Assembly (NCBI GenBank): GCA_963646285.1 | Contig: CAVIWF010000001.1 | Location: 74,434-138,433 of the forward strand | Reading direction: 5' to 3' | Length of the DNA: 64,000 bases | Source of the DNA: CAKUFA01 sp963646285 | GTDB lineage: Bacteria > Bacillota > Clostridia > Christensenellales > Aristaeellaceae | Shown here: positions 1-7,385 of the stretch, one piece after another | Position numbering within the stretch: the stretch's first letter is position 1 | Layout of the letters: every line of letters begins with the position of its first letter | The notes under the pieces: model-generated | The model's input: only the letters and a program-made list of their open reading frames with translations | Told to the model about the DNA's origin: nothing | Database searches by the model: none | Position numbers and translations under genes: made by a program

Positions 1-1
1 T

Positions 2-1297
2 ATTCAGAAATTTGCAAAGGACAGAGGACTGGGTGGCGACCGGCTGAAGGACTGCATCCGTGCCTTGGAAGAGTACTTCAAGGTTGCACAGGATAACGCA
101 TGGAACGGTGCCAACATCGGCGTAGGCGCAGTCAATCATCACCTGGCCGACTTTGCCCATCATCCTACGCCTGCAGGTCTGCTGGCGGCCATTATAGTGC
201 AGTTCTTCCGTGTTGGAACCTTCGTTAACAAAGAAGGCAAATGGCATGTGCTCTTTGTAAAAACGAGTGCAAAAGACCTGATTGCAACGCTGATACCGAT
301 TGTTCTGACCGGCACGTTGAACTGGCTGGCGGCATTAGGAAGCAAAAAGTATCAAGAAGCCACCGGGGAGGAAATACCCAAGACACTCCGAAAAATTGCT
401 CATTTTGCTGCAACCGCTCCTTTGCTTGCTGAAATTGCAAAGTGTGCTGACAACTGGTTCGGGCATCTTGTAAGTGATATGGGCGGCTCCAAGAATACCG
501 CCGGCGGCGGCATGGGCATTCCGGGAGTGCTGCTGTCGCTCCTGTATGAGATTGCAAGCTTGCCAGGATTGAAGGGCACCGGCCTGCCGTCCTTGGTGAA
601 TGACCTGTATGTGAAGCAAAAGCTGGATCTGCGGCATGAGCTTGGCCTGTACAGGGAGCTTGGCAAGCAGAGCATCCCGGTGATTTTCAACGAAGTTTTC
701 ACTCGAGTCCTTTTCTTCGCCAGCCGATTGAGTTTTCAGTGGAGCGAACATGGCAACGTTAAGGACATTGATTGGCAAAGTGTCATGCCCTTTGGCAGCC
801 CTGCCATTGATCGGATGATGCTGATTGCCGGCATGACCTTTACCATGGCGGACACTGCCGATGCGGCGGTTCATGCGGCCATTGAATCCTGCGGGAATTG
901 GCTGCTGTTTTCCAAGGTGTTTGTGTCTCGTTTCAATTATATCGGTTTCGGCAGGGCGGCATTTTCCGTTATCAAGGAAGTGCGAAACGAACAGCAGGAA
1001 GCCCAGCTGAGGCATGAGAAAATGCTCCTGACTGAGGCAAAGACGGACCATGTGGTAGAAAGATTCACGGCGTACCGCAGTGCCCTTGAGGAGCGGGTGT
1101 CCACTTACCTTGCCGAGGACATGGAGACTTTCCTGCTGGGCTTTAACGACATGGAGCAGGGCATGGCAAGGGGCGACTCTGACCTTGTGATCAGGGGTAA
1201 CGTAACCATTCAAAGGGTGCTGGGCAGGGAACCCCAGTTTACAACCCAGAAAGAATTTGATGATTTGATGGATTCAGACGATATGCTGATGCTGTAG
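2..1297 (+). CDS. Hypothetical membrane-associated protein, 5' end cut by window edge
   Basis: The reading frame is open to the left edge, so the real start lies outside the window. A TTG at 65 could serve as a start, but the same frame continues upstream as normal protein sequence, so I treat the gene as truncated. At least 431 residues are visible. Hydrophobic stretches in the first half (for example the segment coded around 270-335) suggest membrane contact, while the last third is charged and helical, possibly coiled coil. I recognise no family. Only six bases separate it from the TerB-like gene, so the two are very likely co-transcribed. Its role can only be guessed from these neighbours. 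Confidence 0.75.
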   Translation: MQKFAKDRGLGGDRLKDCIRALEEYFKVAQDNAWNGANIGVGAVNHHLADFAHHPTPAGLLAAIIVQFFRVGTFVNKEGKWHVLFVKTSAKDLIATLIPIVLTGTLNWLAALGSKKYQEATGEEIPKTLRKIAHFAATAPLLAEIAKCADNWFGHLVSDMGGSKNTAGGGMGIPGVLLSLLYEIASLPGLKGTGLPSLVNDLYVKQKLDLRHELGLYRELGKQSIPVIFNEVFTRVLFFASRLSFQWSEHGNVKDIDWQSVMPFGSPAIDRMMLIAGMTFTMADTADAAVHAAIESCGNWLLFSKVFVSRFNYIGFGRAAFSVIKEVRNEQQEAQLRHEKMLLTEAKTDHVVERFTAYRSALEERVSTYLAEDMETFLLGFNDMEQGMARGDSDLVIRGNVTIQRVLGREPQFTTQKEFDDLMDSDDMLML

Positions 1298-1303
1298 GAG
1301 GCA

Positions 1304-2104
1304 ATGATGGCAGGATTTCATTTGGGAAAAGCTTTGCAGCAGGCAGGGAGTGCTGCAAAGAAGGGGCTCGGAAAAGCAACGGAAGCAGCTCAAACTGGCA
1401 TGAAGAACCTGCAGGAAACAGTCAAGCAGCAGACGGATCAATTGACGGAACAAGTGAAGGTCGCTGCAGAGCAGAGAAAAGCCGATGCAGCCTTGAAAAA
1501 GTCGGAGAAGAAAGCGGCAGAAGACAAAGCAGCCATGGAGGCCGGCGGCGTAAAGGCAATTGCACCGCAGAATGCCATGAAGGTTTTCTATTACCTGATG
1601 GCAGCCGATGAAAAGTTCACGGCAGAGGAACAGGAAAAGTTCGATCTGGTTGGACATGAAATCGACTTGCGCTTTGACGATCATCGGGAAGGCGTCGTAA
1701 AAGACTGCGAGGAGCAGATGAAGAAAATCATCGATCCTGCGGATTATTACGATACCCTTCAGGATGGTGTGGAGGCTGCACTGACAGGGGAGCAGACTTC
1801 CCTTGATGGCTTCATTACGCCCAAACTTTTGCTCTGGAATCTTCTGGTTATTGCCAACAGCGATGACGAATATCACGATGCTGAGCGCAAGCTGATCAAA
1901 TACGTTGTCCGCAAGCTGAACATACCCAAGGATGTTTTGCTGGAGATGGAGAGCAGCCTTCTGACCGTCCGGGACATCGAGCGAGAGATCGGCTGGATCA
2001 AAGCTACGGACAGACCCTATCTGGTTATTGAAAAGCAGGTGACGGAACTGGAAAAGCGCAGAGAAGATATTTTCTGTGCGGTGAAGGCACTGATTACACT
2101 GTAA
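1304..2104 (+). CDS. TerB-like (tellurite-resistance-fold) protein with N-terminal coiled coil
   Basis: The 266-residue product starts at an ATG placed after an AGGAG site; a second ATG three bases later is equally possible. Residues 1-85 are rich in Ala, Lys, Glu and Gln and probably form a coiled coil. The rest resembles the TerB/DjlA-N helical fold: an acidic motif AADEKFTAEEQEKF near 100-113 and a second, NSDDEYHDAERKLI, near 185-198, matching the paired acidic helix starts of that family. TerB-like proteins are linked to membrane stress, tellurite and phage responses, but their biochemical role is poorly known. No other ter genes are present here. It lies between two proteins with membrane character and shares their transcript. 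Confidence 0.7.
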   Translation: MMAGFHLGKALQQAGSAAKKGLGKATEAAQTGMKNLQETVKQQTDQLTEQVKVAAEQRKADAALKKSEKKAAEDKAAMEAGGVKAIAPQNAMKVFYYLMAADEKFTAEEQEKFDLVGHEIDLRFDDHREGVVKDCEEQMKKIIDPADYYDTLQDGVEAALTGEQTSLDGFITPKLLLWNLLVIANSDDEYHDAERKLIKYVVRKLNIPKDVLLEMESSLLTVRDIEREIGWIKATDRPYLVIEKQVTELEKRREDIFCAVKALITL

Positions 2105-2111
2105 GGAGAGA

Positions 2112-3131
2112 ATGAACATGCCGTTACCACTTCTTTTTATCGGCATTGCAGCGGCCACAGGGACGTTCGGTGCCGGCAAAGCGGTGAAAGCAGGGGTGGA
2201 TGCATCGGATGCAAAACGCATCAATGCGTCTGCATCCCAAATGGTTTCCGAAGCTACGGACAGGATCAATGGGCAGAGAGAAGCCTGCAGCCAGGCGCTC
2301 AAGCAACTTGGCGAGGAAAAGATATTTCTGCTGAACGGAAACATGACGCAGTTCCTGAATACGTTTACCAAACTGAAAAACGTTGACTTCCGGGAAACGG
2401 AGGGCTTGAGCGAACTCGGCAAGCTCCACATAGACCAGCAGGATTTTGCTGAAATGAAGAACCTGTGTCATTTCGCGGCTTCCCTTGCCGGCGGCAGTGT
2501 GGCAGGAACAGCAGCGGGAGCATTGGCGGCCATGGGCGCATATGGTGCAGCTCAGCTATTTGCGTCTGCCTCTACGGGCACGGCCATTGCGGCACTTGGC
2601 GGGGCAGCAGCTTCCAATGCGACACTGGCTTTCTTTGGCGGTGGCTCCCTTGCGGCCGGAGGACTGGGCATGGCAGGGGGCGCAGTAGTTTTAGGCGGCC
2701 TTGTCGCTGGCCCTGCATTGCTTGTGCTGGGATTAGTGGCAGGGGGAGCGGCAAAAGAAAACCTTGACCGAGCAAAAACCAACCATGCGGAAGCGAGACA
2801 GCTGGTAGAACAGCTGGACACTGCATCCAAGCAGTGCGAAGCCATCCGTCGCCGGACGTACATGTTCTATAACCTGCTGGCACGGCTGGATACCTACTTC
2901 CTGCCCTGCATTTACAAGATGGAAGACATCGTAAAGGCAGAAGGGGAGGACTATAGCCGCTTCAGCGCCCCATCCAAGAAGGTCATTGCCTCCTGTGTAA
3001 GCATTGCGGTGTCCATCAAGGCGGTTCTGGATACGCAGCTTCTGACGGACGATGGACTCCTGACCGATACCTCTGCGGGCATTGTGGTGGATACGGAGGA
3101 ATTTGTGAACAAGCTGGTGCTGGCTCGATAA
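2112..3131 (+). CDS. Hypothetical protein with a long glycine/alanine-zipper membrane segment
   Basis: The 339-residue product starts at ATG after TAAGGAGAGA, seven bases beyond the TerB-like gene. Residues about 10-120 are helical and charged. Residues about 120-215 form a very long Gly/Ala-rich hydrophobic region with repeated GG and GxxxG spacing, typical of glycine-zipper helices that pack in membranes or form pores. Residues 220-339 are again helical and soluble. I recognise no named family. The arrangement is reminiscent of proteins that insert into or remodel membranes, but this is inference. It is the last gene of the set; a strong hairpin follows. Confidence 0.65.
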   Translation: MNMPLPLLFIGIAAATGTFGAGKAVKAGVDASDAKRINASASQMVSEATDRINGQREACSQALKQLGEEKIFLLNGNMTQFLNTFTKLKNVDFRETEGLSELGKLHIDQQDFAEMKNLCHFAASLAGGSVAGTAAGALAAMGAYGAAQLFASASTGTAIAALGGAAASNATLAFFGGGSLAAGGLGMAGGAVVLGGLVAGPALLVLGLVAGGAAKENLDRAKTNHAEARQLVEQLDTASKQCEAIRRRTYMFYNLLARLDTYFLPCIYKMEDIVKAEGEDYSRFSAPSKKVIASCVSIAVSIKAVLDTQLLTDDGLLTDTSAGIVVDTEEFVNKLVLAR

Positions 3132-3145
3132 AACCGAACAAGCTG

Positions 3146-3188
3146 AAAAGCGGTCTCTGCTAAATACAAAAAAGCAGAGGCCGCTTTT
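3146..3188. terminator. Bidirectional terminator between convergent genes
   Basis: Inverted repeat AAAAGCGGTCTCTGC (3146-3160) with GCAGAGGCCGCTTTT (3174-3188), one mismatch, between the glycine-zipper gene and the GH3 gene. A second, overlapping hairpin (3174-3180 with 3194-3200) followed by T-rich sequence on the minus strand would stop transcription of the GH3 gene. Confidence 0.75.
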
Positions 3189-3224
3189 TGCGACCTCTGC
3201 AGGGGTGGCTATGGAACGATTTTT

Positions 3225-6182
3225 TTACGCAGCCTTCTTCGCCTTGCACTCCTTGCGCATATCCAGCAGCAGGAGAACCAGTGCCAGCAGGGTCAGCGCA
3301 CCGAAGGTGTACTCCACGATGTTCAGGGTCATCTGCCACCAGGGAGTTACAGCCACGATTTTGCTGTTGCGGCTGATGCCGTCCATGCCACGGGAATGCA
3401 GCACCGTGTACAGCACCCGCTTGCTGGACAGACGCAGTGCCTGAGCCACCAGCTTGTTGGGGTTGGAACCGTTGGGACCGTAAGCGGCAAACTGGGACAC
3501 GTCATCGCCTACATAGTTGTCGGGGATGTCGTTGCCAGCCAGCACTTCGTTGACCTTTACCATGTAGGTATCATCATACATGTCGGTCACGGCGAAACCG
3601 CTCATGCCTGCTTCACCACGGAGCCAGTCCGTCAGCAGTTCGCTGTAAGCGCCTGCCCACTGGGCACCCAGACGGTTGAAGGCGGTCATGACGCACTTGG
3701 CGTCGGCCTGCACAATGGGCAGCTCGAAGGCACGGAGGTAAATCTCACGCAGTGCCTGCTCGTTGACCCAGGTGCCGATACCGGCACGGTTGTTTTCCTG
3801 ATCGTTCAGTACAAAGTGCTTGTTGTACACATACACGCCCTTGCTCTGGATGCCGATGGTTTCAGCAGCGTCCACCAGGCCGGTCAGGATGCCATCTTCG
3901 GAATAGTACTCGAACACACGGCCTGCATAGGGAGAACGGTGAATGTTCAGACCTGTGCCGTACAGCCCGGCATAGCCTGCCCACATGGCATCCTCACCAA
4001 TGAGTTCGCCCACTTCACGGATCAGCTCATCATTGAAGGTGGCGGCGATGATGCCGTTGCAGGGGTAGCAGGTGCCTTTGGCATTCTTCATGGGATCGTT
4101 GGTCTGGGTAGCGTAGCCGTTTTCGCCAACGGAGTACTTCTGGGTCACACCGGAAGGGCCGTTGTGGTCGGTGGTCAGGGGCTTGCCGATGGAGTCAATG
4201 TCAATGGTCATGCGCAGGCCGTTGGCGCACAGCTTGGCCATTTCTTCATAGGTCAGCTGATCCATGAAGGTATCCCACATGGGATCGTCATAGTCATACT
4301 CCAGCATGTTGATCAGCTGCAGGTCGGCGTCCTTACCCATGGTGGGCCATTCGGCGTTGGAGTCGTCAGGCAGGTCACTGTCGTCCAGGATAGCATCAGA
4401 AGCCATCTGAGCGGTCATGGTCAGCTTCACACTGCCGGCGGTCACGGTGCCTGCCCAGTCGCTGCGGGAGTAGTACACAACAGAGTTGTCGCCACGGCCT
4501 TCATAGCGGTTGATATCCGTGTCAGCGAAGAGGCTGGTCACGGTGTTGCCCGTGCCGTAAGCGGCGGCATAGGTGGTGCTGTCGAAGGCAAGATCCATGG
4601 AATAGGTCAGGGAAGCATCGCCTTCGGCGGTCATGCCGTCCTCCACGGTCTTGCCCTTGGCGGCCAGAATGTTGTTGGCAGCAGCGTGGCTGTCGTCAGC
4701 AACGGTCAGGTAGTAGCTGCCTTCATCCAGAATGTACACACCGGTGCCGGTGGCATCATAGCTGGTCAGGTAGTACTCGGGCACGTCGATGGTGAGCACT
4801 TCGCTGGCACCGGGCTCGAGGATCTGGGTCTTGTTGTAGCCAACCAGTTCCACAGAGGCCTTTTCAATGCCGTTGGCCTTGTCATAGTCGGTGTAAGGCT
4901 TCTGGGCATAGACCTGCACGGTCTTCTTGCCGGCTACGCTGCCGGAGTTGGTCACCTTGACCGTCACGGAGTAGTTAACGCCCGTGCCTTCGCCGGACTT
5001 CACAACCTTCATGTCGCTCATGGTGAAGTCGGAGTAGCTCAGGCCGTAGCCGAAGGGATAGGCCACATTGTCCGTGTAGGTGAAGTTGCCTGCATTGGCA
5101 GTGCCCAGCACCACGTCTTCATAGCGGGTTTCGGTATACTTGTAGCCAACGTAGATGCCTTCCTGATACACAACGTACTGATTGTACTTGTTGGCGTTGG
5201 TGCCCAGGTCGTAGCTGGTGGAATCGGCGTAGGTATAAGAGCCGAAGTTGTTCATCACAGGGTTCAGCTGATTATCCGTCCACCAGGTATCAGGCAGGGA
5301 GCCAGAGGGGTTCACCTTGCCGGAGAGCACATCGCCCACGGCGTACAGACCTGTCTGACCCACAGAGCCAACCCACAGGGCAGCGTCCACACCATAGGCG
5401 GGATCATTCAGGAAGCCCACGGACATGGGGTTTGCACTGTTGATGATCACGGTGATGGAACGAATCTTGCCGTCCTGCTTCAGCTCGTTCAGGCCTTCCA
5501 GCACGGACAGTTCGTCTTCGTTCAGCTTCAGGTAGTCGTCATCCAGAGCGTCGTCGATGGTAACGGTCACGTCGTTGCCCTCGCCGCCCACACGGCCGAC
5601 TACGTAAATGACATCCTCACCGTTGCCGATGGTGTCGTCATTGTTCTTCTTGACCTTGCTCCACTTGACCTCGCCGATCTCGTGGCTGTTCCGCTTGGCT
5701 TCCTTATCCACATAGTAGTCAAGCAGAGCCTTGTCTACTACATTGAAGCCTGCATCCTGCATCACATCGTAGTAGTTGGCTGCACCGTCGGCATCTACTG
5801 CGCCGGAACCGGTACCGCCGTACACAGGATCCAGAATGGTCACGCCAACCAGCGCCACATCGCTGCCGGCCTTCAAGGGCAGCACGTTGCCCTCATTCTT
5901 CAGCAGTACAATACCTTCGCCTTCTACCTCCCGAACCTTGGCTTCACCGGCGGCCTTCAGGTCTGCCAGGGAAGCATACTGGCTCTCGTAGTAGCGGGCG
6001 TAACCTTCTTCTTCACCCTCCGCCAGGGTGCTGACGACCTTGGAAGTCGTGGTACCCAGCACGGAGTTGATCTGACCGGCACATTCGCCGGCAATCACGT
6101 TGCCCGTGAAGATCACAGCAAAAAGAGATGCCGTAACATTCAAGAAAACCTTCTTGAGTGTTCTTTTCTTGGATGCCTTCAT
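3225..6182 (-). CDS. GH3 glycosidase (beta-glucosidase type) with permuted domains and membrane anchors at both ends
   Basis: The 985-residue protein starts at the ATG at 6182, which follows AAAGGAGA. A hydrophobic helix lies at about 12-32 after a Lys-rich start, and a second one close to the C-terminus is followed by a basic tail, so both ends look anchored. The order of GH3 parts is swapped: the alpha/beta sandwich with VLLKNEGNVLPL comes first (about 80-330), then a fibronectin-III-like domain (to about 480), and the catalytic TIM barrel last (about 620-950). The predicted nucleophile is Asp867 in FAVTDMYDD. Permuted GH3 enzymes are known from rumen Clostridia. Substrate is unknown; beta-glucosides are the usual guess. 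It is divergent from a small membrane protein gene. Confidence 0.9.
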   Translation of the reverse strand: MKASKKRTLKKVFLNVTASLFAVIFTGNVIAGECAGQINSVLGTTTSKVVSTLAEGEEEGYARYYESQYASLADLKAAGEAKVREVEGEGIVLLKNEGNVLPLKAGSDVALVGVTILDPVYGGTGSGAVDADGAANYYDVMQDAGFNVVDKALLDYYVDKEAKRNSHEIGEVKWSKVKKNNDDTIGNGEDVIYVVGRVGGEGNDVTVTIDDALDDDYLKLNEDELSVLEGLNELKQDGKIRSITVIINSANPMSVGFLNDPAYGVDAALWVGSVGQTGLYAVGDVLSGKVNPSGSLPDTWWTDNQLNPVMNNFGSYTYADSTSYDLGTNANKYNQYVVYQEGIYVGYKYTETRYEDVVLGTANAGNFTYTDNVAYPFGYGLSYSDFTMSDMKVVKSGEGTGVNYSVTVKVTNSGSVAGKKTVQVYAQKPYTDYDKANGIEKASVELVGYNKTQILEPGASEVLTIDVPEYYLTSYDATGTGVYILDEGSYYLTVADDSHAAANNILAAKGKTVEDGMTAEGDASLTYSMDLAFDSTTYAAAYGTGNTVTSLFADTDINRYEGRGDNSVVYYSRSDWAGTVTAGSVKLTMTAQMASDAILDDSDLPDDSNAEWPTMGKDADLQLINMLEYDYDDPMWDTFMDQLTYEEMAKLCANGLRMTIDIDSIGKPLTTDHNGPSGVTQKYSVGENGYATQTNDPMKNAKGTCYPCNGIIAATFNDELIREVGELIGEDAMWAGYAGLYGTGLNIHRSPYAGRVFEYYSEDGILTGLVDAAETIGIQSKGVYVYNKHFVLNDQENNRAGIGTWVNEQALREIYLRAFELPIVQADAKCVMTAFNRLGAQWAGAYSELLTDWLRGEAGMSGFAVTDMYDDTYMVKVNEVLAGNDIPDNYVGDDVSQFAAYGPNGSNPNKLVAQALRLSSKRVLYTVLHSRGMDGISRNSKIVAVTPWWQMTLNIVEYTFGALTLLALVLLLLDMRKECKAKKAA

Positions 6183-6351
6183 TGAGGGATTCTCCTTTCC
6201 AATTGAGAAACCTGCTTCTCGAGCCACGCGTCCTTGCGGCGACGGCGGCAACAGCCCCGGCAGAATCCTTTGCGCGGCGTGTTCGGATCCCTGTCCCCGG
6301 CACTGTTTAGCTTTTTGTATTTTATAACATTTTGAGCAAAAGGGAAAGAGA

Positions 6352-6379
6352 TTTGTCGTACATGAACAATCCTTTGTCG
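6352..6379. promoter_or_regulatory. Direct repeat TTTGTCG with 21-base period upstream of the GH3 gene
   Basis: TTTGTCG occurs at 6352-6358 and 6373-6379, exactly 21 bases apart, i.e. two helical turns. On the minus strand this reads CGACAAA twice and lies upstream of the GH3 gene. Such spacing is usual for LytTR-type regulators, and a LytTR regulator is coded at 15120; the link is inferred. Confidence 0.4.
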
Positions 6380-6400
6380 CAACATTGGAATGCGTTCATT

Positions 6401-6449
6401 CACGACAACTTTATGACGTGACAATGAAAGAAATGCGTGCTTGCGACAG
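6401..6449 (+). promoter_or_regulatory. Composite motif copy 1, shared with the promoter region at 17270
   Basis: CACGAC-N6-ATGACGTGA-N11-ATGCGT-N4-GCGACAG. The same four blocks with the same first two spacings occur at 17270-17316 ahead of the other GH3 gene. It lies in the region between the divergent GH3 gene and the small membrane protein gene. Probable activator or repressor site; the regulator is not proven. Confidence 0.55.
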
Positions 6450-6522
6450 CAATCACAACGCTTACGGAAGGCATGCAGCATCTGAAGGTGGTTCTGCGGG
6501 CAATTCCTGCGAAAAGTGCAGA

Positions 6523-6551
6523 TTGCACAATTCGCTGAAATATGTCATAAT
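6523..6551 (+). promoter_or_regulatory. Promoter for the small membrane protein gene
   Basis: TTGCAC at 6523-6528, 17-base spacer, CATAAT at 6546-6551. Transcription would give a leader of about 160 bases that contains a short hairpin (CTGCCC/GGGCAG near 6662-6675). Confidence 0.6.
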
Positions 6552-6718
6552 AGCCTTGTCTTTGACGGGACGGTTGGCGTTTTTCCTGCAAAAGTGCGGT
6601 TTTGCAGGGGAGAAGCATCCGCCCACGCGGATTCCGACACACTCTCTCAGCGCGGCAGACGCTGCCCTTGGGCAGGGTCACTTCCTGTGTATCGGGAATG
6701 CTGAAAGGAGTTTTTTCC

Positions 6719-7135
6719 ATGAGTGCAAATTCCACTAAAAAGGGCTGGGGTGTGTATACCACCCTGGTTGCTGCTGTGCTTTCCTTGGCTGCCGGCATTT
6801 ACCTCAAGGTGATCAACGGTACCTTCGGCGCTACTCAGCGTGTGTGCTATAGCGCTGCTGCTACGTGGCTGCTGATCGGCGCCTTTGTGGTTGCCGTGGT
6901 GCTGGTGGCACTGAAGAAGTATGGTCTTGCTTCTGCTCTGGTAACGGCCATGAGCGGCTGCTCCATCCTGTTCTTTGTGCACAAGTGCTACTGGTACGTC
7001 AGCGACGTGTTCGTGGCCATTGACGAAAAGGGCTTTGACCCCAACTTCATCGCCTTCGCATGCCTGGCCTTCGGTGCTTTCCTGCTGGGCGAGGTTTCCA
7101 TCTACGCACGCAAGGTGAAGACCGTTAAGGCTTAA
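6719..7135 (+). CDS. Small integral membrane protein of unknown function
   Basis: The 138-residue protein starts at ATG 6719, nine bases after GAAAGGAG; a longer frame upstream has no ribosome site and poor composition. Four hydrophobic segments are visible: about 12-30, 44-66, 70-92 and 105-127, separated by short loops; a few Lys residues close the C-terminus. No family was recognised. It has its own promoter and terminator and is divergent from the permuted, membrane-anchored GH3 enzyme, with which it may share regulation through the motif at 6401. A direct functional tie with that enzyme is possible but unproven. Confidence 0.7.
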   Translation: MSANSTKKGWGVYTTLVAAVLSLAAGIYLKVINGTFGATQRVCYSAAATWLLIGAFVVAVVLVALKKYGLASALVTAMSGCSILFFVHKCYWYVSDVFVAIDEKGFDPNFIAFACLAFGAFLLGEVSIYARKVKTVKA

Positions 7136-7145
7136 CCTTTCTTTA

Positions 7146-7180
7146 CTCTGCCTTTCAATGAAGAAGGCAGAGTTCTTTTT
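7146..7180 (+). terminator. Intrinsic terminator of the small membrane protein gene
   Basis: CTCTGCCTT (7146-7154) pairs with AAGGCAGAG (7164-7172), followed by TTCTTTTT. Confidence 0.85.
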
Positions 7181-7228
7181 ACGGCAGGCACAGAATGGCC
7201 AATTCGGGAAGAATGCTTCCGTTCACGA

Positions 7229-7267
7229 CGTCTTTCGGGCGTATATGACGTTTACGCCTGAAAGACG
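7229..7267. promoter_or_regulatory. 15-base inverted repeat, candidate operator of the GH2-uxuAB operon
   Basis: CGTCTTTCGGGCGTA (7229-7243) and TACGCCTGAAAGACG (7253-7267) are inverted with one mismatch and a nine-base spacer. It lies 119 bases upstream of the GH2 start in a 200-base gap that holds no gene. CACGAC (7224) and ATGACGT (7245) within it recall blocks of the motif at 6401, but the spacing differs. No T-tract follows, so a protein-binding site is more likely than a terminator. Confidence 0.5.
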
Positions 7268-7385
7268 CTCATTCAAGTAGGAAGCCTTTTCTTTTCCATT
7301 TTCTTGTGCTACAGTTAGGTTAGGTTCATTCGTTTACCATAAGCCTTGGCTCTTTGGCCACCAATTCACAGTGAGGAGGAGCATC

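Noticed and set aside
3396..6185. Very long open frame on the plus strand across the GH3 gene, apparently coding over 900 residues
   Set aside because: It is antisense to a clear GH3 gene, has no ribosome site and a biased His/Gly/Val-rich composition produced by codon preference on the other strand. Similar antisense frames over uxuAB, the second GH3 gene and infB were rejected for the same reason.
7371..7385. GTG at 7371 as the start of the GH2 gene
   Set aside because: It overlaps the GAGGAGG ribosome site that serves the ATG at 7386.
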